Source of the DNA: JBGANR01 sp044222225
Lineage (GTDB): Bacteria > Actinomycetota > Actinomycetes > Mycobacteriales > Mycobacteriaceae
Assembly: GCA_044222225.1 (NCBI GenBank)
Contig: JBGANR010000001.1
Coordinates: 246,173 to 310,172, forward strand
Reading direction: 5' to 3'
DNA: 64,000 nt
The notes beneath the pieces were generated by a model. The model made no database searches. It was not told the DNA's origin and was given only the letters and a program-made list of their open reading frames with translations. This document shows positions 16,687 to 24,170 of the stretch, one piece after another (the first letter of the stretch is position 1; the number at the start of each line of letters is the position of its first letter). Both the position numbers and the translations under genes were made by a program.

Positions 16687-17769
16687 TCAGCCGTTCGCGC
16701 CGCGCGCGTCGACCGGCCAGGACTCGTCCGAACCGCGCAGGTGCAGCCGGTCGGCGAGGTTGACGGCCGTGCAGACGTGATTGGGCACCACCCGGACGAC
16801 GTCGCCGAGCCGCAGGCCGTGCTCGCCGACGGTCTCCGCGGGCACGGTCGCGTGGTGCTCCGAGAGCGCGGTGATCCTGGCGTCCGGATGGTCGGGGAGC
16901 CGCCCGAAGCCGGTCGCCCATGCCGCACGATCGGCGCCGAGTGTCTTGGAACCGACGCCGAGTACATAGCGATCAGCGGAGACGTGCACGACGTACGCCT
17001 CCGCCCAGAGTGCGACGTCGGCGAAGGTCGCCGAGCCCAGCTCGACCTGTTGGGCGTCGTTGAAGACGTAGACGCCCGGCCGGGTCTCGGTGATGACGCC
17101 GGTGTCCGTTCCGGCGAGCGTCGGCGTCGAGCCGCCGGAGAGCACGCGCGGTTCGACGCCCGCCGCGCGCATGGCGTCGGCTGCGGCGGCGAGTGCGGCG
17201 GCCTCGTCGGCGGCCGCCGCGGCCCGGGCGTCCGGACCGTAGCCGTGGCCGGGGAACGTGAACGCACCGACGACGTCGAGTCCCCCATCGGCGGCGGCGC
17301 GGGCGACCTCGCCCGCCTGCGCGGCCGGAACGCCGGTGCGATGGTGTCCGGAGTCGATCTCGACGAGCACCTCGACGCCGGCCCCCGCGGCAGCGAGCCG
17401 CTGCGCGCCGCCGATGGAATCGACGCCGACGCGCAGCGCCGTCCGGGCCGCGAGCGCGCGCAGCCGGGCCGCCACGGCGTCGTCCGTCCAGACGGGGAAG
17501 GCGATGAAGAGGTCGGTGACGCCGTGGTCGGCGAAGACCTCGGCCTCGCCGACGGTCGCGACGGTGAGGCCGACGGCGCCGGCCGCGAGCTGGCGGCGCG
17601 CGATCTCGGCGCTCTTGTGCGTCTTGGCGTGGGGCCGGACGTTGACGCCGGGTGCGACGGCCGTCGGCGCGGCGAGGTTGCGGGTCAGGATCTCGGGGTC
17701 GACGATGAGCCGCGGCAGTGCGCCGGTGTCGATCTCGGACGCGGCGGGGCTGTCGGTGCTGGCGCTCAT
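16687..17769 (-). CDS. PLP-dependent DSD1/D-threonine aldolase-like enzyme
   Basis: Product of 360 residues. The N-terminal alanine-racemase-like barrel carries VRPHAKTHKSAEIARRQL with the Schiff-base Lys in HAKTHK. The C-terminal D-serine-dehydratase-like domain has a possible metal site (EHHATV and PNHVCTAVNL). Members cleave or dehydrate D-3-hydroxy amino acids (D-threonine aldolase, D-serine dehydratase); which activity this enzyme has cannot be read from the sequence. It heads the likely four-gene minus-strand operon. Two direct repeats lie 53-91 bp upstream of its ATG. Confidence 0.85.
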   Translation of the reverse strand: MSASTDSPAASEIDTGALPRLIVDPEILTRNLAAPTAVAPGVNVRPHAKTHKSAEIARRQLAAGAVGLTVATVGEAEVFADHGVTDLFIAFPVWTDDAVAARLRALAARTALRVGVDSIGGAQRLAAAGAGVEVLVEIDSGHHRTGVPAAQAGEVARAAADGGLDVVGAFTFPGHGYGPDARAAAAADEAAALAAAADAMRAAGVEPRVLSGGSTPTLAGTDTGVITETRPGVYVFNDAQQVELGSATFADVALWAEAYVVHVSADRYVLGVGSKTLGADRAAWATGFGRLPDHPDARITALSEHHATVPAETVGEHGLRLGDVVRVVPNHVCTAVNLADRLHLRGSDESWPVDARGANG

Positions 17770-17821
17770 GATGGCCGAACCTACCGGGGTTCGGCCAGGT
17801 TCAGGGATCGTTGCCGCCCGC

Positions 17822-17860
17822 TATCTAACATCTGGACAGGTTTCTATTTGACATCTGGAC
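17822..17860. promoter_or_regulatory. Two direct repeats, likely regulator site
   Basis: TATYTRACATCTGGAC occurs twice, at 17822-17837 and 17845-17860, spaced 23 bp, about two helical turns. It lies between the divergent DSD1-like gene and dnaE2, closer to the former. AraC-type regulators often bind such direct repeats, so the AraC protein of this operon is a natural candidate. Confidence 0.5.
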
Positions 17861-17929
17861 GACCCTCGGGGCGCGCCCGCGCCCGCCGACCCTTGGTCTC
17901 CGTGCTACCCGTCGGCCCCGACGTCGAGT

Positions 17930-17950
17930 ATAAATGGCACATACGTTCGA
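17930..17950 (+). promoter_or_regulatory. dnaE2 promoter with possible LexA box
   Basis: A TATAAA -10-like hexamer (17930-17935) directly adjoins TGGCACATACGTTCGA (17935-17950). The latter fits TCGAACNNNNGTTCGA at 10 of 12 positions with a perfect right half. It sits about 40-55 nt before the dnaE2 ATG, where a repressor would block transcription. dnaE2 is LexA-controlled in mycobacteria. Confidence 0.5.
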
Positions 17951-17988
17951 TCATGTGGCATGGTGGAGACCCGTTCAGGGGGGTGATG

Positions 17989-20900
17989 ATGGGGTGGGGA
18001 AGCGGTCCGCGGACGTGGGCGGAGATGGAGCGGGTGCTGTCCGGCCGGCCAGCCGAAGGAGAGGGCGACGGCGGCGACTCGCCGGCGTGGGCGCGCAAGC
18101 GCGGGGCCTATCGCGCCCCGATGCGGGAGCGGGGCACGCCGAAGCGGGGGTACGCGGAGCTGCACGCCCACTCCAGTCACAGCTTCCTCGACGGGGCGAG
18201 CACGCCGGAGGAGATGGCGGAGGAGGCCGATCGGCTCGGCCTGGAGGCCCTCGCGCTCACCGATCACGACGGCTTCTACGGCGTCGTCCGGTTCTTCGAG
18301 GCGGCCCGGGAACTCGGTCTCAAGACGGTCTTCGGCGCCGAGTTGTCGCTCGGAGATGGAGCTTGCGGAATCGACCGGGGCAGAGCAACAGCCGGCGCGC
18401 GTGCCGGCGTCCCGGATCCGGACGGCGAGCACCTGCTCGTCCTGGCCCGTGGCAAGGAGGGCTACGCGGCGTTGTCGACGGAGATCGCGGCGGCCCACAT
18501 GGTCACGGGTGAGAAGGGGCTGCTGCGCTACGACCTCGACCGGCTCGCGGCGAGGGCGGCGGAGGGGCACTGGCTCGTCCTCACCGGCTGTCGCAAGGGC
18601 GCCGTCCGACGGGCACTGGACGTCGGCGGACCTGCCGCGGCCAAGGACGCGCTGGCCCGGCTCGTCGAGCGGTACGGGAAGGAGAACGTCGTCGTCGAGC
18701 TGACGGCGTCGGGCGGCCCGACCGACCCCGAGTTGCACGCCGTCCTCGTCGACATCGCCAAGGCGGCGCGGCTGCCGATCGTCGCGACGACGGGTGCCCA
18801 CATGGCGGCGCCCGACGCGCGCCGGCTCGCCCAGGCGATGGCCGCGATCCGGGCCAAGGCGTCGATGCCGGACGTCGAGGGCTGGCTGGCGACGTCGGCG
18901 CACCTGCGCGACGGCGACGAGATGATGCGTCTCGTCGCCTATCCGGAGGCGATCGACAACGCCGTTCAACTGGCCCGCGACCTCGCTTTCGGTCTTGAGC
19001 TCGTCGCACCGAACCTGCCACCGTTCACGGTGCCCGCCGAATTCGAAGACGAGAACGACTGGTTGCGGCATCTTGTCATGAAGGGCGCTGCCAAGCGTTA
19101 CGGCGCGCCCGCGCAGAACAAAAAGGCCTACGGCCAGCTCGAGCATGAACTCGCCGTCATCGAGAAGCTGAATTTCCCGGGCTATTTCCTCGTCGTCCGC
19201 GACATCGTCCAGTTCTGCCTGGAATCGAACATCCTCTGCCAGGGGCGCGGCAGTGCCGCGAACTCGGCGGTGTGTTTTGCCCTCGAAGTGACGCCCGTCG
19301 ACGCCATCGCGAACGATCTGTTGTTCGAACGCTTTCTTTCGGCGGAACGGGACGGGCCGCCGGACATCGACATCGACATCGAGTCGGACCGTCGCGAGGA
19401 GGTCATCCAGTACGTTTATCGGCGATACGGACGGGAATACACGGCGCAGGTCGCCAACGTCATCACCTATCGCGGCCGGTCGGCGGTGCGCGACGTCGCG
19501 CGCGCCTTCGGATATGCGACCGGCCGGCAGGACGCGTGGGCCAAGCAGGTCGGCCACTGGGGTGGTTTCGACGAGGCGAGGGACGTTCCGGAAGACGTGT
19601 TGCACACGGCGATGCGACTGACGCGTCATCCGCGTCATCTCGGCATCCATTCCGGCGGCATGGTGATCTGTGATCGGCCGATCGCCGAGGTCTGCCCGAC
19701 GGAGTGGGCGCGGATGCCGAATCGCAGCGTGTTGCAGTGGGACAAGGACGACTGTGCGGCGATCGGGCTGGTCAAGTTCGATCTGCTCGGCCTCGGCATG
19801 CTGTCGGCGCTGCATTACGCGATCGACCTCATCAAGGAGCACGAGGGGATCGAGGTCGACTTCGCCAAGATCGATCTCACGGAGAAGGCCGTCTACGACA
19901 TGTTGCAGAAGGCCGATACCGTCGGCGTCTTCCAGGTGGAGTCGCGCGCGCAGATGGCGACGTTGCCGCGGCTCAAGCCGACGAAGTTCTTCGACATCGT
20001 GGTGGAGGTGGCGATCATCCGTCCCGGCCCGATTCAGGGCGGCTCGGTGCATCCGTTCATCCGGCGGTACAACGGAGAAGAGAAATGGTCATACGACCAT
20101 GAGTCGATGAAACCGGCGTTGGCGAAGACCTACGGGGTGCCGCTCTTTCAGGAGCAGCTCATGCAATTGGCCGTCGACGTCGCGGGATTCACCGCCGCCG
20201 AGGCCGACGAACTGCGCCGGGCGATGGGGTCCAAACGTTCGCCGGAGCGGATGGAACGGCTCAAGGGCCGGCTCTTCGAGGGTATGGAACGGCTGAACGG
20301 CATCACCGGAGACCTCGCCGAACGGATTTACGAGAAGCTCTTCGCCTTCGCCAACTTCGGCTTCCCCGAAAGCCATGCGCAGAGCTTCGCCTCACTCGTG
20401 TTCTATTCGGCATGGCTCAAGCTGCACCATCCGGCGGCGTTCTGCGCCGCGCTGCTGCGGGCCCAGCCGATGGGCTTCTACTCACCGCAGTCGCTCGTCG
20501 CCGACGCGCGCCGGCACGGGGTGACGGTCCGCGGGCCGGACATCAATCGCAGCAACGTCGACGCCGATCTCGAAGACGCGGGGGCGTCCGTCCGGCTCGG
20601 ACTGGCGACGGTCCGGCACATCGGCACCGAACTCGCCGAGCGGATCGTCGCCGATCGGGAGGCTGGCGGGCCGTTCACGAGTGCCGGGGAGCTGTCGGCC
20701 CGGGTCGGTCTCGACACGCGCCGGCTGGAGGCGCTGGCGACGGCCGGCGCTCTCGACTCGGTGACGACCGCCGGCGGGGGCGGCCGGCGTCGTGCGTTGT
20801 GGGAGGCGGGCGCGGCGGCCTTGCATCGGCCCGGTGAACTGCCGTTGCACGCCGTCATGCCGCCGACGACGCCGCATCTGCCCGGGCTGTCGGCGATCGA

Positions 20901-21309
20901 ACTGGCCGCCGCCGACGTCTGGGCGACCGGGATCACGCCGGACTGCTATCCGACGGAGTTCTTGCGAACCTGGCTCGACGAGCAAGGCGTCGTCAAGGCG
21001 GGTGATCTACCGGACCGGAAGAAGGTGGCGGACGGCTCTCGGATTCTCGTCGGCGGCGCCGTCACGCATCGGCAGCGCCCCGCGACGGCCGGCGGGGTGA
21101 CCTTTCTCAACCTCGAAGACGAGACGGGGATGGTCAACGTGCTCTGTACGAAGGGGGTGTGGACGCGCTATCGCGACATCGCTCAGGAAGCGCGAGCGCT
21201 GCTCATCCGAGGCGTCGTGCAGAACGCCACCGGTGCCGTGACGGTCGTCGCCGACAAGATCGAACCGCTCGACCTCAAGGTGGCGATGAAGTCGAGGAAC
21301 TGGCAATGA
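17989..21309 (+). CDS. dnaE2: Error-prone DNA polymerase III alpha subunit DnaE2, with an inserted repeat
   Basis: Product of 1106 residues, near the family length. It has an N-terminal PHP domain (ELHAHSSHSFLDGASTPEEM), catalytic PDIDIDIES, and a C-terminal OB fold (GGVTFLNLEDETGMVNVL). It acts as the SOS-induced translesion polymerase with ImuA' and ImuB. The second of two ATGs (17989) gives MGWGSGPRTWAEMERVL, matching the mycobacterial N-terminus; an AGGGGGG site is upstream. Residues about 122-140 (GDGACGIDRGRATAGARAG) are absent from the M. tuberculosis protein as I recall it. They are encoded by element A (18351-18379) plus flanking bases, in the loop after FGAELSL. Confidence 0.96.
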   Translation: MGWGSGPRTWAEMERVLSGRPAEGEGDGGDSPAWARKRGAYRAPMRERGTPKRGYAELHAHSSHSFLDGASTPEEMAEEADRLGLEALALTDHDGFYGVVRFFEAARELGLKTVFGAELSLGDGACGIDRGRATAGARAGVPDPDGEHLLVLARGKEGYAALSTEIAAAHMVTGEKGLLRYDLDRLAARAAEGHWLVLTGCRKGAVRRALDVGGPAAAKDALARLVERYGKENVVVELTASGGPTDPELHAVLVDIAKAARLPIVATTGAHMAAPDARRLAQAMAAIRAKASMPDVEGWLATSAHLRDGDEMMRLVAYPEAIDNAVQLARDLAFGLELVAPNLPPFTVPAEFEDENDWLRHLVMKGAAKRYGAPAQNKKAYGQLEHELAVIEKLNFPGYFLVVRDIVQFCLESNILCQGRGSAANSAVCFALEVTPVDAIANDLLFERFLSAERDGPPDIDIDIESDRREEVIQYVYRRYGREYTAQVANVITYRGRSAVRDVARAFGYATGRQDAWAKQVGHWGGFDEARDVPEDVLHTAMRLTRHPRHLGIHSGGMVICDRPIAEVCPTEWARMPNRSVLQWDKDDCAAIGLVKFDLLGLGMLSALHYAIDLIKEHEGIEVDFAKIDLTEKAVYDMLQKADTVGVFQVESRAQMATLPRLKPTKFFDIVVEVAIIRPGPIQGGSVHPFIRRYNGEEKWSYDHESMKPALAKTYGVPLFQEQLMQLAVDVAGFTAAEADELRRAMGSKRSPERMERLKGRLFEGMERLNGITGDLAERIYEKLFAFANFGFPESHAQSFASLVFYSAWLKLHHPAAFCAALLRAQPMGFYSPQSLVADARRHGVTVRGPDINRSNVDADLEDAGASVRLGLATVRHIGTELAERIVADREAGGPFTSAGELSARVGLDTRRLEALATAGALDSVTTAGGGGRRRALWEAGAAALHRPGELPLHAVMPPTTPHLPGLSAIELAAADVWATGITPDCYPTEFLRTWLDEQGVVKAGDLPDRKKVADGSRILVGGAVTHRQRPATAGGVTFLNLEDETGMVNVLCTKGVWTRYRDIAQEARALLIRGVVQNATGAVTVVADKIEPLDLKVAMKSRNWQ
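18351..18379 (+). repeat. Dispersed element A, copy 2 (inside dnaE2)
   Basis: 29 bp with core GATGGAGCTTGCGGAATCG, one mismatch to 5166-5194. Directly downstream at 18391-18408, GCCGGC arms flank GCGCGT and could form a hairpin. The frame of reading (GDGACGIDR) is the same as in copy 1. Confidence 0.8.
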
Positions 21310-21340
21310 ACCGGTGCTCGGGTCCCCGGTCCGGCGGCTG

Positions 21341-22069
21341 CTATGCGTCCCGGAACATGAATGACGGGGTAGACCGCAGCAGCGGATACCTCGACGCATC
21401 CACGGCCGGCAACGTCACCGCGCCGTTCGGGCCGGTGACCTCGGCACTTACGCCGGGACGGCCTTCCAGAACCGTGAATATCGCTCCACTGAAACTTGCG
21501 GCAGTGATCCCCGTCGAAGCGTAGAAAGCGCTCAACGCACCGGGATCTTCAGCCGTCGCTGTCAGCGACAGCAAGCTCAGCCCGGGCTTCCGCATCGCAG
21601 ACGTCGGGTGGGCGAGCTCCCCCCAATCGATGAAGAAAGGGGCGGCACAACCGAACTCGCTCTCACCCGCAAACGCGACACTCCATTCGATGACCACACC
21701 GTCGCGGCCGCGTCGGCTCCACTTCCGCGGACCTCCGGTGGAGAATCCCTTCCTCGTCATGTCATCGACAAGACCGGTGAGATCGCGGTGATTGTGGGCG
21801 AATGTCCATAGACCAGGTTCGACGTCGAGCAGGGCGCCACCGACCGTTCCATCGAGCCCGTCACCGCTACGACACTGCTCGAGATCCGGCGCGACGATTT
21901 CGATGTAGGCGACTCCTCCGAGATGCACCAACGCATTACGAGTACCCGTCCACGGGTGAGATCCACCGACCCGCGGCTGCACGCCGGTTCGATCGGCGAA
22001 GTCCTCGATTCCCCACGCCAAGTCCGGAACGATCCAAAGCAAGTGGTCCAGCTCGGCCGCGAACCCCAT
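21341..22069 (-). CDS. Glyoxalase-like (VOC superfamily) protein
   Basis: Product of 242 residues. LDHLLWIVPDL at the N-terminus, GVAYIEIVAPD and two repeated beta-alpha-beta-beta-beta units match the glyoxalase-like domain (PF13468 type). No substrate can be assigned. Base composition is visibly less GC-rich than in neighbours (about 60% by eye), which suggests later acquisition. Its ATG at 22069 sits in a TGATG created by a 29-bp tandem duplication of the junction with trmL, so translation is probably coupled to upstream reading. The stop lies 31 bp from the convergent dnaE2 stop. Confidence 0.82.
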   Translation of the reverse strand: MGFAAELDHLLWIVPDLAWGIEDFADRTGVQPRVGGSHPWTGTRNALVHLGGVAYIEIVAPDLEQCRSGDGLDGTVGGALLDVEPGLWTFAHNHRDLTGLVDDMTRKGFSTGGPRKWSRRGRDGVVIEWSVAFAGESEFGCAAPFFIDWGELAHPTSAMRKPGLSLLSLTATAEDPGALSAFYASTGITAASFSGAIFTVLEGRPGVSAEVTGPNGAVTLPAVDASRYPLLRSTPSFMFRDA

Positions 22070-22115
22070 CAGACGCCGCCTATGAACGCGAACCCCATCA
22101 GACGCCGCCTATGAA
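22058..22115. repeat. 29-bp tandem duplication at the trmL / glyoxalase-like junction
   Basis: Two perfect copies, 22058-22086 and 22087-22115. Each contains the end of trmL (FIGGV, stop) fused by TGATG to the first codons MGFA. The first copy read by a ribosome yields a 9-codon ORF (MGFAFIGGV) that itself ends in TGATG at the real start of the glyoxalase-like gene. Confidence 0.9.
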
Positions 22116-22562
22116 GTCGTGCTGCCGCCACGCCTCGTAGACGGCGATGCTCGCGGCGTTGGCGAGGTTGAGCGAGCGCCGTCCGGCGAGCATGGGGATG
22201 CGCACCCGGTCGGTGACGTGCGGATCGGCCAGAACGTCGTCGGGCAGGCCCGTCGGCTCGGGGCCGAACAGCAACGCATCGCCCTCGCGATAGGCGATGT
22301 CGGAGTGTCGTCGCTCGGCGTGCGCGGTGAATGCGAACACCCGGGCGTCGCCGAGCCGTCGCCACACCGAGTCGAGATCCGGGTGCACGGTCACATTGGC
22401 CATCTCGTGATAGTCGAGGCCGGCCCGCTTGACCTTGGCGTCGGACATGTCGAAGCCGAGCGGCTCGACGAGATGCAGCTCGCAGCCGGTGTTGGCCGCC
22501 AACCGGATCGCGTTGCCGGTGTTCGGCGGGATACACGGGGCGAAGAACACGATCCGGAACAC
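22098..22562 (-). CDS. trmL: tRNA (cytidine/uridine-34 2'-O)-methyltransferase, SPOUT family
   Basis: Product of 154 residues, the usual length of TrmL. SPOUT knot motifs are clear: [18 protein letters not shown] near the N-terminus, [15 protein letters not shown], and [20 protein letters not shown]. It methylates the ribose of the wobble nucleotide in certain leucine tRNAs. The GTG at 22562 is chosen because a TAGGCT -10 box (22571-22576, minus strand) ends 8 nt before it, implying a leaderless mRNA. The promoter is back to back with that of folD. The stop is the first of two TGATG junctions leading into the glyoxalase-like gene. Confidence 0.92.
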   Translation of the reverse strand: MFRIVFFAPCIPPNTGNAIRLAANTGCELHLVEPLGFDMSDAKVKRAGLDYHEMANVTVHPDLDSVWRRLGDARVFAFTAHAERRHSDIAYREGDALLFGPEPTGLPDDVLADPHVTDRVRIPMLAGRRSLNLANAASIAVYEAWRQHDFIGGV

Positions 22563-22623
22563 GAGGCCTGAGCCTACGTCGTCCGATGCCGGCATCGTCG
22601 CCGACAACTGGAATACTGTCGCC

Positions 22624-23505
22624 GTGACCGCCACCAGACTCGACGGCAAGCTGACCCGCGCCGAGTTGTTCGCCGACCTCGCCGACCGCGTGACCGCGCT
22701 CAAAGCCCAGGGAATCGTGCCGGGACTCGGCACCGTCCTCGTCGGCGACGACCCGGGCTCCCACTCGTATGTCGCCGGCAAACATCGCGACTGCGCACAG
22801 CTCGGGGTGACCTCGATCCGCCGCGATCTGCCGGCCGACATCACGCAGGACGAGCTGAACGCCGTGATCGACGAACTCAACGCCGATCCGGCCTGCACCG
22901 GATTCATCGTGCAGTTGCCGTTGCCGCGGCACCTGGACGAGAACGCGGCGCTCGAGCGCGTCGACCCGGCCAAGGACGCCGACGGACTGCACCCGGTCAA
23001 TCTGGGGCGCCTCGTCCTCGGCCGGGAATCGACGCTGCCGTGCACCCCGCGGGGCATCGTGCACCTGCTGCGCCGGTTCGACGTCCCGATCGCCGGCGCG
23101 CACGTCGTCGTCGTCGGCCGCGGTGTCACGGTCGGTCGCCCGCTCGGCCTGCTGCTGACGCGCCGCAGTGAGAACGCCACCGTGACGCTGTGCCACACCG
23201 GCACCGTCGACCTCGCGGCCGAGACCCGGCGCGCCGACATCGTCGTGGCCGCCGTGGGTGTGCCGCACATGATCACCGCCGACATGATCAAGCCGGGCGC
23301 GGCCGTCGTCGACGTCGGCGTCAGCCGGACCGCGGACGGCCTGGTCGGCGATGTCGCCCCCGACGTCTGGGAGGTCGCCGGGGCGGTGTCGCCGAATCCC
23401 GGCGGTGTCGGTCCGTTGACCAGGGCCTTCCTCGTCGCCAACGTCGTCGAGACCGCCGAGCTTCAGGCTGCGGCGGCGCGGGCCGGGGAGCCGCAGGCCG
23501 GCTGA
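22624..23505 (+). CDS. folD: Bifunctional methylenetetrahydrofolate dehydrogenase / cyclohydrolase
   Basis: Product of 293 residues. It interconverts 5,10-methylene-, methenyl- and 10-formyl-tetrahydrofolate in one-carbon metabolism. Visible are the active-site region [15 protein letters not shown] with the catalytic Lys, the [10 protein letters not shown] block, [11 protein letters not shown] and the NADP-binding [17 protein letters not shown]. The GTG at 22624 lies 6 nt after an AATACT -10-like box, suggesting a leaderless transcript; upstream in-frame codons overlap the divergent trmL promoter. A DUF3017 gene follows with a TGATG overlap, the conserved actinobacterial pairing. Confidence 0.97.
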   Translation: MTATRLDGKLTRAELFADLADRVTALKAQGIVPGLGTVLVGDDPGSHSYVAGKHRDCAQLGVTSIRRDLPADITQDELNAVIDELNADPACTGFIVQLPLPRHLDENAALERVDPAKDADGLHPVNLGRLVLGRESTLPCTPRGIVHLLRRFDVPIAGAHVVVVGRGVTVGRPLGLLLTRRSENATVTLCHTGTVDLAAETRRADIVVAAVGVPHMITADMIKPGAAVVDVGVSRTADGLVGDVAPDVWEVAGAVSPNPGGVGPLTRAFLVANVVETAELQAAAARAGEPQAG

Positions 23506-23843
23506 TGACGCGCGCCGAGTCCGCCGCGGAGCGCGCCGCTCGCGTCGCGCGGTTGCATCGCGCGCGGTTGGTGCGGTCGATCGCGGTGCAGCTGCCGTTC
23601 TTCGTCGTCGTGATCGGTGCCGTGATCGCACTCGGCTTCGTGCTGGCCGACCGCTGGCGCCGGGGTGCGTTGGGGCTGGGTGTGGTGTGTGTCGTCGCCG
23701 CCGCGTTCCGGGCCTTCCTTCCCTCGACGCGCGCCGGCTTCCTGCGGGTGCGCGGCCGGGCCTTCGACGTCGCCGCGATGGGCGGCGTGGGTGCGCTCGT
23801 GTTGTGGATGGCATCGAGCATCGATCCGCTCGGCACGGGCTAG
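23505..23843 (+). CDS. DUF3017 membrane protein
   Basis: Product of 112 residues with a short basic N-terminus and three hydrophobic helices (roughly 22-43, 52-68 and 90-106). It matches the DUF3017 family, which follows folD across Corynebacteriales and other actinobacteria. The ATG overlaps the folD stop by one base (TGATG), so the two are co-translated. The function is unknown. Confidence 0.88.
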   Translation: MTRAESAAERAARVARLHRARLVRSIAVQLPFFVVVIGAVIALGFVLADRWRRGALGLGVVCVVAAAFRAFLPSTRAGFLRVRGRAFDVAAMGGVGALVLWMASSIDPLGTG

Positions 23844-23898
23844 TGTGCGCGTCCGCGGTGCGGACGGGGCCCTGCGGACGCCATGAGCGTCCCGTGTT

Positions 23899-23914
23899 TG
23901 TGATGCTCATCACA
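23899..23914. promoter_or_regulatory. CRP/GlxR-type binding site
   Basis: TGTGATGCTCATCACA fits TGTGANNNNNNTCACA perfectly and is itself a full palindrome. It lies 56 bp after the DUF3017 stop and about 257 bp before the next gene, far upstream for an activator; the target is probably the 24171 gene. Confidence 0.65.
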
Positions 23915-24111
23915 TAGCGCGATGCCCGGCGATGTCCGGCGATGTTGATCCGCGTGGAGTACCGATCGGTTTCCCTGTGCTTCGGGGCCGACCGGTCGTC
24001 CTCGCCGAAGTGCCGCGTGCTGCACGCAGGACTGCCGATGTCGCCCTACGCTCGTACGGTCACGATTCGATTACAATTCGATATGGGACAGGGGTGAGAA
24101 GCCTCCTGCCG

Positions 24112-24134
24112 CGAAGACGGAGCTTGCAGAATCG
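24112..24134 (+). repeat. Dispersed element A, copy 3 (diverged, in a 5' leader)
   Basis: About 20 of the first 23 positions agree with the copies at 5166 and 18351 (GACGGAGCTTGCAGAATCG here). It lies 36 bp before the GTG of the 24171 gene in an open frame that continues into it. Confidence 0.55.
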
Positions 24135-24170
24135 CTCACGGCGGTTCGACGAGTCGGGGTTGGGGAGTCT

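Larger units (their letters stand above)
23844..24170. other. Intergenic region with a CRP/GlxR site and element A copy
   Basis: 327 bp without a credible gene. It contains a perfect CRP/GlxR-type palindrome (23899-23914), two tandem CCGGCGATGT-like units (about 23922-23942), a TACAAT -10-like hexamer (24072-24077) and a diverged element A copy (24112-24134). All precede the GTG of the 24171 gene, so its mRNA would have a leader of about 85 nt. Confidence 0.6.

Noticed and set aside
16870..16885. CCGGATGGTCGGGG inside the DSD1-like gene, similar to the end of element B
   Set aside because: Only about 12 bases match, they encode ordinary family residues (PDHPDARI), and no second arm is present.
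15931..17988. Long open frame extending upstream of dnaE2
   Set aside because: It is antisense to the AraC and DSD1-like genes, has no homology and reflects the open third frame of GC-rich DNA. Homology of DnaE2 starts at 17989.
22069..23913. 614-codon minus-strand open frame over trmL and folD
   Set aside because: Shadow frame. trmL and folD are both supported by family motifs and promoters in other frames.
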